A DNA stretch of 14,557 nt from CAYQTO01 sp964420455. Lineage in GTDB: Bacteria; Sumerlaeota; Sumerlaeia; SLMS01. Within the stretch, counting starts at the first letter, position 1. Each line of letters starts with the position of its first letter. This document shows, in pieces, positions 7,609 through 14,260 of this stretch. The position numbers were made by a program, and so were the translations under genes. The notes under the pieces were generated by a model, which had not been told where the DNA came from, searched no databases, and worked only from the letters and a program-made list of their open reading frames with translations. The stretch covers positions 1 through 14,557 of the forward strand of contig CAYQTO010000092.1 of assembly GCA_964420455.1 (NCBI GenBank). The letters run 5' to 3'.

Positions 7609-9048
7609 TCAGCGTCGAGGGTGGGAGGTCCGGGTGGCCGCGGTGGCGTCGCTGTCGACGCCGAGAACGGCATTGATTTCGGAGAGGTGGCGGGTGACGA
7701 GCGCGTGGAGGTTCGAGATGCGCTGGTACTGGTCCGAGGCGTGGTGGAGCCGGTGGGCGAGGTCGCGGGCGAGGGCGAGGGCCATGGCGGAGTTGCGTTC
7801 GAGGAAGCGATTGAAGTCGTCGAAGGCGATCTGGAGGAGGACGGTACGCTCGAGGGCGCGGACCGTGGCCGAGCGGGGGGTGTGGGTGAGCGGCGCCATC
7901 TCGCCGATGAAGGCGCCTTCCTCGCCGATGGTGGCGATCCGGCGGCCTGATTTGAGGATTTCCACGACGCCGGTAACCAACACATAGCATTCGAGGGAGC
8001 GATCATCCTCGTAGAAGAGGACCTTGCCGAGATCAACCACGACGGGCTTGGTGGGCACCTGCTTGTCGGTGATGAGGCTGCGGAGGACCTCGTTGTCGAT
8101 GAGGGCGTCGTCGTCGAAGAGGGTCTCGAGCTTGGCGCGGGAGGATTCGGCGGCGGCCGGTGTGGAGGAGGTGGTGAGGGCGCCGGAGCGTACCTGGCGG
8201 AGGAGTTCGAGGGCCTCGGAGGGGGTGTCCGGCCGGAGGTTCGGGCGGCGTTCGCACAGCCGGGCGATGAAGAAGGCGAGGTCGCCGGGGAGCTCTGGAT
8301 CCACCGTTCGTATATCGGGGACGTCATCGGTGATCTTGCGGGTGAGAAGGAGCGAGGTGTTGAGGTCGGTAAAGGGGGGGCGGCCTGCGGCGAGGTGAAA
8401 GAGGGTACTGCCGAGGGAGTAGAGGTCGGCGCGGATGGTGATCTCCTCCTCGCCGGAGGCCATCTCGGGGGCGAGGTACATCGGCGTTCCCAGGACTGAT
8501 CCGGTCTGCGTCAGGCCCACATCATCGAGGTACTTGGCGAGGCCAAAATCCATCAGCTTGATCGTGCCGTCGTTGAGGCGGAGCATGTTGGCGGGCTTCA
8601 CATCGCGATGGATGATGTTGGCGCGAAAGGCGGCGCCGAGGGCGTGAAGGGCCGCCTCGGCCACGGCCCAGACCTCGCCGATCTCGAGCCTTCCGTACCT
8701 CCGCAGGCGATCCGACAGGCTTTCGCCCTGGAGGAATTCCATGACCAGGAAAGGGTGCAGATCGACGATGCCATGGCTGATGCCACGGACGATGTTTTCG
8801 TGGCGGAGGTTGATGAGGAGCTGTGCCTCGCGCTCCCACCGCTTGCGGGCGGTCGGCTGGGAGGCGATATACGCCGTGAGGAACTTGACCGCGTAGCGTT
8901 CCTTTGGGTTCGCGTTGTCGTGGGCGAGGTAAACGGTGCTGGTCGCCCCGGCACCGATGGGGCGGTCGAGGGTGATGCCCTCGATGAGGTCCGGCCGGAT
9001 GGAGCCTGCTGCGTCGCCGCCCGGCATAATGTCTGTCGTTCCGATCAT
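7609..9048 (-). CDS. Ser/Thr protein kinase with C-terminal cyclic-nucleotide-binding domain
   Basis: The protein has 479 residues from the ATG at 9048-9046; an ATG seven codons later is an alternative. The kinase domain (about 24-285) is complete: Gly-rich loop GAGATS (32-37), AVK lysine 55, alpha-C Glu74, HRDVKPANM (147-155), DFG Asp167, and APE (193-195). After a linker, a cNMP-binding domain (about 330-425) contains VLVTGVVEILKSG and a phosphate-binding cassette, FIGEMAPLTHTPRSATVRA, with conserved Gly382-Glu383 and Arg392-Ser393-Ala394 all present. There is no membrane helix, so it should be cytoplasmic. The fusion suggests kinase activity set by a cyclic nucleotide. The stop of the diguanylate cyclase gene lies 61 bp upstream on the same strand, so co-transcription is likely. 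Domain calls are secure; the ligand is unknown. Confidence 0.93.
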   Translation of the reverse strand: MIGTTDIMPGGDAAGSIRPDLIEGITLDRPIGAGATSTVYLAHDNANPKERYAVKFLTAYIASQPTARKRWEREAQLLINLRHENIVRGISHGIVDLHPFLVMEFLQGESLSDRLRRYGRLEIGEVWAVAEAALHALGAAFRANIIHRDVKPANMLRLNDGTIKLMDFGLAKYLDDVGLTQTGSVLGTPMYLAPEMASGEEEITIRADLYSLGSTLFHLAAGRPPFTDLNTSLLLTRKITDDVPDIRTVDPELPGDLAFFIARLCERRPNLRPDTPSEALELLRQVRSGALTTSSTPAAAESSRAKLETLFDDDALIDNEVLRSLITDKQVPTKPVVVDLGKVLFYEDDRSLECYVLVTGVVEILKSGRRIATIGEEGAFIGEMAPLTHTPRSATVRALERTVLLQIAFDDFNRFLERNSAMALALARDLAHRLHHASDQYQRISNLHALVTRHLSEINAVLGVDSDATAATRTSHPRR

Positions 9049-9109
9049 GCTCTTGGTTTAGGGGGTTGGGGCCGGACCATGGCAAGCCCGAGTCGGCCCG
9101 GCGGTGCGA

Positions 9110-10528
9110 TCAGGTGGCCTGTTGCTCGGCGGGGGCATCATCGGCGGTGGCCACGGCATTGCGGCCGGTGCGCTTTGCCCGATAGAGCGCATTGTCCGCC
9201 TGCGCGATCAGGTCGTTGCTCGTGACCTTTTCCCCCGGCAGCGAGGCGACGCCAAAGCTCGCCGTAATCGGGATGTCGTTTTCGATCCAGGGCACCGGCT
9301 TCGTATGGAGTTCGGTGCGGAACCGCTCGGCCCAATGGCAGGCGCCCTCCATGTCCGTATTCACGAGGACCACGATGAACTCCTCGCCGCCAAAGCGTCC
9401 CGCCATGTCCATTTCCCGGATCGACATGCGGAGCCGATAGCCGATCACGCGCAGAACCTCGTCGCCGGCCTGGTGGCCATAGCGGTCGTTGATCTCCTTG
9501 AAGTGATCGAGGTCGAACATGACGATCGAGAGCACGTGTCCGTAGCGCTGGCTGCGGCGGCACTCCTTGTCGAGCTGCTCGATGACCGTTTGCCGGTTGA
9601 ACACGCGCGTAAGGCCGTCGTGCATGGCGCGGTCCTCGAGACTCTCGCGCAGTTCGAGATTGTGGATCAGTACGCTGATCAGGTCGCCGATCACAAAGAA
9701 GGTCTGGAGGAAGGTTTCGTTGAGCTGGTCGTCGCTGTTGGGGAGGACGGTAAGGAAGCCGCGGGTCTGGGCGCCGCTGGAAATCGGCGTTGTCATGTAG
9801 GAGGAGGAGGTGACCTCGGGAGCCCACTCCTGCTCGCTGTGGCCGCTGAGGGAGGCGAGCCAGGACCAGGACACGTTGAGGTCCGCGCGGAGGATTTCCC
9901 AGGCCTCCTGGAGGTGATAGGTCAGCGTCTCGATGACGCGGGGGGACAGGCCCTTGGGCGAATGGAGGTAGATGAGGGGATGGGGGTCTGCCGGGAACAC
10001 GAGGATAATGAGCCGGGCCTCGATCAGATGGGTCAGCGTGGAGTCGAGGGTCGGCGCGATATGCATGCGGTTGCTGACTTTGAGGAGCGCGCTGCTGATT
10101 TCGTAGAGGCCGCGGACGCGGCTTTGTTCCTCGTCGAGTCGCTTGAAGCGAAGGCTGTCCAGCTGGATGGAATCCAGCACGCCGCGCAGATAGGCGAGGT
10201 CCACGGGATGGGCGATGTGCCGCATCTGGGGGATCATGGAGCGGAGCAGGGGCGAGGGGTCGTCATTGCCGACGAGAAAGATGCGCGCGTCGGAGCCGGT
10301 ATCCTCGATGTGGCGGCCGAGGCGGTGCGCCAGCCCCTCGCCAGCGGCCCCGTCGATCAGGATCACATCCGCGTTCCCCACCATCTGGGGCGAGACCGTG
10401 TCGTCCACCGAGAGGCTGCTGATCAGCGCGTCGTTGCCCAGGGCCATCTGCAAATGCTCCACCTCGCCGGGCGAGAAGCCGGCCATGACAAGGCGCTTCA
10501 AGGCAGATGTGGGGGTAGGTTCGGCCAC
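9110..10528 (-). CDS. Diguanylate cyclase: receiver-like, GAF-like and GGEEF domains
   Basis: I choose the GTG at 10528-10526 (472 residues) because the ATG 14 codons later would cut the first strand, KRLVMAG, of the N-terminal domain. That domain (about 10-120) looks like a response-regulator receiver with Asp59 in VILIDG, but the usual switch Lys-Pro is His107-Pro108. A GAF-like region spans about 138-295. The GGDEF domain (about 300-460) starts with DGLTRVFNR and carries GGEEF (380-384), plus the inhibitory-site REMD (371-374) exactly five residues before it, so both catalysis and c-di-GMP feedback look intact. It makes c-di-GMP from two GTP in the cytoplasm. The open frame continues upstream to 11665 but runs antisense through the phosphodiesterase gene. 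No strong Shine-Dalgarno site supports the chosen start. Confidence 0.92.
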   Translation of the reverse strand: MAEPTPTSALKRLVMAGFSPGEVEHLQMALGNDALISSLSVDDTVSPQMVGNADVILIDGAAGEGLAHRLGRHIEDTGSDARIFLVGNDDPSPLLRSMIPQMRHIAHPVDLAYLRGVLDSIQLDSLRFKRLDEEQSRVRGLYEISSALLKVSNRMHIAPTLDSTLTHLIEARLIILVFPADPHPLIYLHSPKGLSPRVIETLTYHLQEAWEILRADLNVSWSWLASLSGHSEQEWAPEVTSSSYMTTPISSGAQTRGFLTVLPNSDDQLNETFLQTFFVIGDLISVLIHNLELRESLEDRAMHDGLTRVFNRQTVIEQLDKECRRSQRYGHVLSIVMFDLDHFKEINDRYGHQAGDEVLRVIGYRLRMSIREMDMAGRFGGEEFIVVLVNTDMEGACHWAERFRTELHTKPVPWIENDIPITASFGVASLPGEKVTSNDLIAQADNALYRAKRTGRNAVATADDAPAEQQAT

Positions 10529-10690
10529 CGGTTTCGGTCGGAAGGAAGGGGTTCGCGCGTGTCCAAGAGAGGAGCCCAATGATCTCAGGATCGCAAAAGA
10601 AAACTTTTCCGGTGCTCCCCAGCCCACGCCGTTGAGGTTGTGTCCCCACCGGCCACCCCCCTTAAGTTCCCGCCACGGAAGGGGGCGCCC
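10529..10690. promoter_or_regulatory. Divergent intergenic region with AT-rich palindrome
   Basis: This 162-bp gap separates the leftward diguanylate cyclase from the rightward phosphodiesterase and should hold promoters for both. Its clearest mark is an AT-rich patch at 10595-10609 in otherwise GC-rich DNA, including GAAAA-C-TTTTC (10599-10609), a perfect inverted repeat. I cannot place -35/-10 boxes with confidence. Confidence 0.4.
10677..10685 (+). promoter_or_regulatory. Shine-Dalgarno-like purine run for the start at 10691
   Basis: GGAAGGGGG ends 5 bases before the ATG at 10691 and supports that start over the upstream in-frame ATG or GTG near 10640, whose extra residues are unlike the family. 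Confidence 0.65.
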
Positions 10691-11500
10691 ATGCCAGGCA
10701 ACAGCGGTTGGAAAGTGACAGTTCTGGGGACGGGAACGAGCGCCGGGGTGCCCGTTATCGGATGCGATTGCCCGGTCTGCACCAGCGGCGACCCCCGCAA
10801 CAACCGCCTGCGCTCCAGCATCCTCCTGCGCAACGGCCCCCAGGCGATCGTTGTCGATACCGGGGCCGACTTCCGCCAGCAGGCCCTCCGATGGTCCATC
10901 AACCGCCTGGATGCGGTCCTTATCACCCATGCCCACAGCGACCACATCGCTGGCATCGACGAGGTCCGTCTCTACAATTGGAAGCAGAAGGCCGTCATGC
11001 CGGTCTATGCCAGCGCCGAAACCCACGACAGCCTCCGCCGCCGCTTCGACTATATCTTTCATCCCATCCAGACCGGTGGCGGCGTCCCCCAGCTGGACCT
11101 CCAGACCGTCGAGGACGAGTTCGAGGTCCTCGGCCTCCGCGTCCTCGTCCTCCACGTCATGCATGGGCGCATGCCCGTCATCGGTTTTCGTTTCGGAGAC
11201 TTTGGGTACATCACGGACGCGAGCGAGGTCCCGCCGGAGACCCGCGAACGTCTCCGGGGCGTCCGGTATCTCATTCTGAATGCCCTGCGCCATCGCCCCC
11301 ACCCCACTCATCTCACCGTCGAGCAAGCCGTTGAAGTCACCCGCGACATCGGCCCCGAGCGCGCCTGGTTCACCCACATCACCCACGATCTCGACCATAT
11401 GGAGACCAACGCGGGCCTGCCCGAGGGGATTGCCCTCGCCCACGACGGCCTCGAGTTCGATATCGATCCCATGGCCTGGAGCGATGGGCGCGGCGGCTGA
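10691..11500 (+). CDS. PhnP-like MBL-fold metallohydrolase (cyclic phosphodiesterase)
   Basis: The protein has 269 residues and a metallo-beta-lactamase fold. VTVLGTGTSAGVPVIGC opens the domain. A Cys cluster C25-x-C27-xx-C30 and His232 match the structural zinc site of Escherichia coli PhnP in spacing. The dinuclear metal site is complete: HAHSDH (80-85), His158, Asp176 and His229. A catalytic-type His lies in HPTHLT (204-209). PhnP hydrolyses 5-phosphoribosyl 1,2-cyclic phosphate in C-P lyase phosphonate use, and the E. coli enzyme was also reported to act on 2',3'-cyclic nucleotides. No other C-P lyase gene is here, so the substrate is open. It is the only rightward gene inside a leftward signalling block. 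Fold certain, reaction inferred. Confidence 0.9.
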   Translation: MPGNSGWKVTVLGTGTSAGVPVIGCDCPVCTSGDPRNNRLRSSILLRNGPQAIVVDTGADFRQQALRWSINRLDAVLITHAHSDHIAGIDEVRLYNWKQKAVMPVYASAETHDSLRRRFDYIFHPIQTGGGVPQLDLQTVEDEFEVLGLRVLVLHVMHGRMPVIGFRFGDFGYITDASEVPPETRERLRGVRYLILNALRHRPHPTHLTVEQAVEVTRDIGPERAWFTHITHDLDHMETNAGLPEGIALAHDGLEFDIDPMAWSDGRGG

Positions 11501-11573
11501 TGGGCCCTGGCGGGGGAAGGCCCGTTCGCCCGGTCCGGCAATTCTGGATGGGTGATGCGAGTCGACGCTGCGG

Positions 11574-12056
11574 CTAGCTGATCGGCACCCGGAACAGCAA
11601 CTCCATCGCCGGGTCGTTGAACACGAGCCAGAAGCCCTGCACACTGTTGAAGCCGCGCATGGCAATTCGCACGACGGCGTTCTGGCCGGGACGGAGCCGC
11701 AGCGGACCGGAAAACCCGGCCAGTTCCGCCGTCGCCGGATTCACCGGCACCAGGTCCGTTTGCCGGTTCGGCCCCTTGATCATCGCAAAGTTCTGGGGAA
11801 CCAGCACCATCTCCCGGTCGCTCCTGTTCACCACCGACACGACAATCACCGGGCCAATGGCTTGGGCATGAATCCCAAGGCCCTTGTGGACGGTGGTGGG
11901 CTCCGTATAGGCGGGCGAGGAGGCCACCTCGAGGACATAGTCGTCCCGGAGTTCCGGGTTGGTTGCGTCCTCGCCGGGTCCTCGGCCGCCACAGGCCGCC
12001 ATCGCGGTGATCAGGGCGAGGGGCATCGCACGGCGGAAGGGGCGGATCGGGTTCAT
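11574..12056 (-). CDS. Predicted lipoprotein with beta-sandwich-like domain
   Basis: The protein has 160 residues. A basic start (PIRPFRR) precedes a hydrophobic stretch and a lipobox-like AMAAC with Cys22, suggesting a lipid anchor; Met at -3 is not the preferred Leu, so ordinary secretion remains possible. The rest alternates short beta-prone strands, such as VIVVSVVNRSDREMVLVP and NAVVRIAMRGF, resembling DUF4352-like immunoglobulin-type folds, but I do not recognise a named family. The start codon shares ATGA with the kinase stop just upstream, so the two are translationally coupled and probably work together at the cell surface. It may be a sensor partner or a target-side accessory of the kinase; that is inference. 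Confidence 0.78.
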   Translation of the reverse strand: MNPIRPFRRAMPLALITAMAACGGRGPGEDATNPELRDDYVLEVASSPAYTEPTTVHKGLGIHAQAIGPVIVVSVVNRSDREMVLVPQNFAMIKGPNRQTDLVPVNPATAELAGFSGPLRLRPGQNAVVRIAMRGFNSVQGFWLVFNDPAMELLFRVPIS

Positions 12057-13477
12057 GGCTGCTGGGCCTCTGGCGGTGCTTCCGGTGTCGCGGCGCCGGA
12101 GTCGGCGTTCGGCTGCGAGTATTGTTCGTCGAGGCGCTGGGCCGCTTCCTCCTGGAGGCGCTCGCGTTCGGCGGCGGGCGACCGTGTGCCGGTGATCGGC
12201 GCCACCGGCCCCGGCGGCATAGGCCTTGGGGGCGGGGCATTGAACACGCCGAGATACGCCGCCAGCGCCGCGCCGACCCCCGCCAGCAGCAACAACACGA
12301 TCACCATCGTCAGCGAGCGCATCCCGATCGTCGACGAACGGCGTTCCGTCAGCTTGAGGTCCTCGATGGGAAAGCGGCCGGTTTGACTGGAATCGGGAAG
12401 GGCGCCCGTTTGCGAGGTCGGATTGCGGCCCGGCGCGCGGTTGGCCCCGCGGGCCTTCGGACGATTCGTCCCGGCGCTCCCCCCACCTCTCTCCGTGCCC
12501 CCCAGACCCGTGGGCACCTTGAAATCATCCCCCGAATAGAGCCGCGATCCCCCCGCCGCGCGAAAGTCGAACAACGTGCTGATGTTCGTGCTCTTGTCTC
12601 GAAGGGCCTTCAGCAGCTCGCTGCAGAATTCGCCAGCGGAGGCGAATCGATCCTCGCGGTTGGGAGCCATCGCCTGAAAGAGAACCGCATCGACCGCGAG
12701 GGGAATTGAGCGGTCGACCTCCGAGGGGGCAGGGAACTCGCCCTCCGGCATGCGGCGGGTCATCATCTTGTAGAACGCCACGGCGAGCGAGTAGACGTCG
12801 GCACGCTGGTCCACATGGGCGGGGTCGTGGGCCTGCTCCGGCGCCATATAGTAGGTCGTGCCGAGGGGGCGGTTGGTGGTGTCGCTGGCGCCGGTATCGT
12901 TGACGCTTTCCCCGCCGCGGACCAGGTGCGCGATGCCAAAGTCCCCAATCTTGATTTGGCCATCGTGGCGCACGAGGATATTCGACGGCTTGATATCGCG
13001 GTGGACGACGCCGGCCTTGTGGACGTAGTCGAGGGCGCTGCCACAGGCGCTGATGACGTCACGCCAGTCCGCCGGCTTCAGGCTGTTGGCGATGATCTTG
13101 TCGTCGAGGTCTTCGCCCTCCACGTATTCCATGATGAAGTAGTAGACGGAATCCTCGCGGCCGCGATCAATGATGGTGACAACGTTGGGATGGCTGAGGG
13201 CGGCGAGGGCGCCGGACTCGGCCTCGAATCGACGCACGAAGGAGGGGTCCGAGGCAAAACGCGGGTGCAGCGCCTTCACCGCCACAAACCGGTTCAGGCT
13301 GATCTGGCGCGCGCGGTAGACATAGGCCATCCCCCCTTCGCCGATCTTCTCCACAACTTCGTAGTTGGTGCCCAGGATCTGGCCGGGGCGAAGGAGCGTG
13401 CCCCCCCGGCGGGGTTGCCGGTCGGCGGGGGAGTTCGGGGTGTTCGGGGGAGTCACCGGTGACTTGAGCGGGGGCAT
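12053..13477 (-). CDS. Membrane-anchored PknB-type Ser/Thr protein kinase
   Basis: The protein has 474 residues from the ATG at 13477-13475; the frame stays open to 13723, but the added 82 residues are not kinase-like and overlap other features. The kinase domain (about 39-290) is complete: GEGGMAYVY (46-54), Lys68, HRDIKPSNI (159-167), DFG Asp179, MAPEQ (211-215). A Pro/Gly/Ser/Thr-rich linker (about 310-375) includes two copies of SQTG (355-358 and 364-367). One transmembrane helix (about 388-408) is followed by a roughly 65-residue extracytoplasmic tail rich in Pro, Glu and Gln with no PASTA repeats. The layout is a membrane receptor kinase with a minimal sensor. It is coupled by ATGA to the lipoprotein gene, and a possible small gene overlaps its 5' end. 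Confidence 0.93.
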   Translation of the reverse strand: MPPLKSPVTPPNTPNSPADRQPRRGGTLLRPGQILGTNYEVVEKIGEGGMAYVYRARQISLNRFVAVKALHPRFASDPSFVRRFEAESGALAALSHPNVVTIIDRGREDSVYYFIMEYVEGEDLDDKIIANSLKPADWRDVISACGSALDYVHKAGVVHRDIKPSNILVRHDGQIKIGDFGIAHLVRGGESVNDTGASDTTNRPLGTTYYMAPEQAHDPAHVDQRADVYSLAVAFYKMMTRRMPEGEFPAPSEVDRSIPLAVDAVLFQAMAPNREDRFASAGEFCSELLKALRDKSTNISTLFDFRAAGGSRLYSGDDFKVPTGLGGTERGGGSAGTNRPKARGANRAPGRNPTSQTGALPDSSQTGRFPIEDLKLTERRSSTIGMRSLTMVIVLLLLAGVGAALAAYLGVFNAPPPRPMPPGPVAPITGTRSPAAERERLQEEAAQRLDEQYSQPNADSGAATPEAPPEAQQP

Positions 13478-13647
13478 TTGTCCAAAGGATGGAACACGAA
13501 GCGCAGCGGGGTCTCCGGCAGGTTCTTGACGAGCCGACACTGGCACTCCAGTACCGCACGCGCCCGTTCGTAGACGTGCCCGCCGATGGCAATCAACTCC
13601 AAAGGCTTGGGGAAGTGAAGCTGTGGAGAGATCCTCAGGGGATTCAT
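13453..13647 (-). CDS. Possible small protein upstream of the kinase
   Basis: This is a 64-residue open frame from the ATG at 13647-13645; a TTG at 13668 would add seven residues. The sequence looks protein-like, with ELIAIGGHVYERARAVLE, ECQCR and LRFVFHPLDKC, three cysteines in all, and no signal peptide. My codon count over 56 codons gives about 77 % GC at third positions against about 64 % at first positions, as expected if this strand is coding. It would end 25 bp inside the kinase start, a coupled arrangement. GGAG immediately precedes the ATG, which is too close for a normal ribosome site. I recognise no family. It could instead be an untranslated leader. Confidence 0.42.
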   Translation of the reverse strand: MNPLRISPQLHFPKPLELIAIGGHVYERARAVLECQCRLVKNLPETPLRFVFHPLDKCPRSSHR

Positions 13648-13679
13648 CTCCGCTTGTGGACAGGGCAACCCGGTCCCGT

Positions 13680-14162
13680 ATGCTCCGAAGGATGGAACGG
13701 CTCCGCGACACCGTCACGATCAAGGCTCCGCTCGACGAGGTCTTTCGTTTCTACGCCGACCCGTGGAACGTCCCAAGGCTGACTCCGCCCGACATGAACC
13801 TGCGGGTTGTCCGCGCGGACCAACGCATGCGCCGCGGAAGCCACGTCCTCTTTGCCACCCGCCCCACCCTCGTTCCCTTCGAGCTCCAGTGGCACTTCGA
13901 AGTTGTTCATTTCGTCCAGAACGAAACCTTTACCGATCGCCTCATAAAGGGTCCCTTCCAGTTCTGGGAGCACCGCCACGACTTTCGTTCCCTCGCGGAA
14001 GACGAGACCGAGGTCATCGACACCATCGAGTTTGATGGCGCCCACGGGTTCCTTCGCACCGTGCTTGGAGTTGACTACCTCATCCGCAAGATCGAGGAGA
14101 TGTTTGCCTACCGCGAGGGGGTCCTTCGCGAGGTGTTGGAACGCCGCTCCTCCGAGGCGTGA
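13680..14162 (+). CDS. SRPBCC-fold ligand-binding protein (COG4276-like)
   Basis: The protein has 160 residues from the ATG at 13680. An ATG at 13692 (156 residues) and a GTG at 13623 are alternatives; the GTG has a better purine run upstream but adds an unrelated N-terminus. The domain covers almost the whole protein: VTIKAPLDEVFRFYADPWNVPRLTPP at the start in two parts, then GPFQFWEHRHDF, the hydrophobic core strands, and a long C-terminal helix ending MFAYREGVLREVLERR. This is the START/polyketide-cyclase-like helix-grip fold that encloses a hydrophobic ligand. The ligand is unknown. It is divergent from the kinase operon and has no export signal. Family call secure, function open. Confidence 0.87.
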   Translation: MLRRMERLRDTVTIKAPLDEVFRFYADPWNVPRLTPPDMNLRVVRADQRMRRGSHVLFATRPTLVPFELQWHFEVVHFVQNETFTDRLIKGPFQFWEHRHDFRSLAEDETEVIDTIEFDGAHGFLRTVLGVDYLIRKIEEMFAYREGVLREVLERRSSEA

Positions 14163-14196
14163 CCCCCCCATTCCCCTTCTCTCAATTGTCACTTGG

Positions 14197-14220
14197 CATT
14201 TTCTCGTCACACTGAAAATG
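14197..14220. promoter_or_regulatory. Perfect 7-bp inverted repeat upstream of the PstS-like gene
   Basis: CATTTTC (14197-14203) and GAAAATG (14214-14220) form a perfect inverted repeat with a 10-base spacer, 41 bp before the ATG at 14261 and 34 bp after the SRPBCC stop. GTCAC, GTCAC and GTCAT occur nearby at 14188, 14206 and 14221, but their 18- and 15-base spacing does not fit a canonical Pho box. There is no T-run, so a terminator is less likely than an operator. Confidence 0.4.
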
Positions 14221-14260
14221 GTCATACTTCGACCTCGTGTAGCGCCCTAAACGATCCCCC

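Noticed and set aside
9104..10582. Long rightward frame of 492 residues opposite the diguanylate cyclase.
   Set aside because: It is the mirror of a gene with clear GGEEF and inhibitory-site motifs, and the translation is an Asp/Glu/His-rich shadow without domains.
11501..11573. Possible terminator hairpin (GGGCC...GGCCC) between the phosphodiesterase and the lipoprotein.
   Set aside because: The stem is only about five pairs with a long loop and no T-run, so it is not distinguishable from chance in GC-rich DNA.
10529..11665. Upstream extension of the diguanylate cyclase frame, giving an 851-residue open frame.
   Set aside because: It runs antisense through the well-supported phosphodiesterase gene, and its residues match no domain. 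The extension reflects high GC and few stops.
13478..13723. N-terminal extension of the membrane kinase to a start at 13723.
   Set aside because: The extra 82 residues are low-similarity, Arg/Ser-rich and overlap the SRPBCC gene. The ATG at 13477 gives a normal kinase N-terminus.
13489..13782. Rightward 97-residue frame in the gap before the SRPBCC gene.
   Set aside because: It is in-register antisense to the leftward small frame and has the weaker third-position GC bias. Its end overlaps the SRPBCC gene out of frame.
14193..14209. Sigma-54-type promoter (TGGCA...) before the PstS-like gene.
   Set aside because: The -12 GC element is missing at the required spacing; only the -24-like TGGCA is present.
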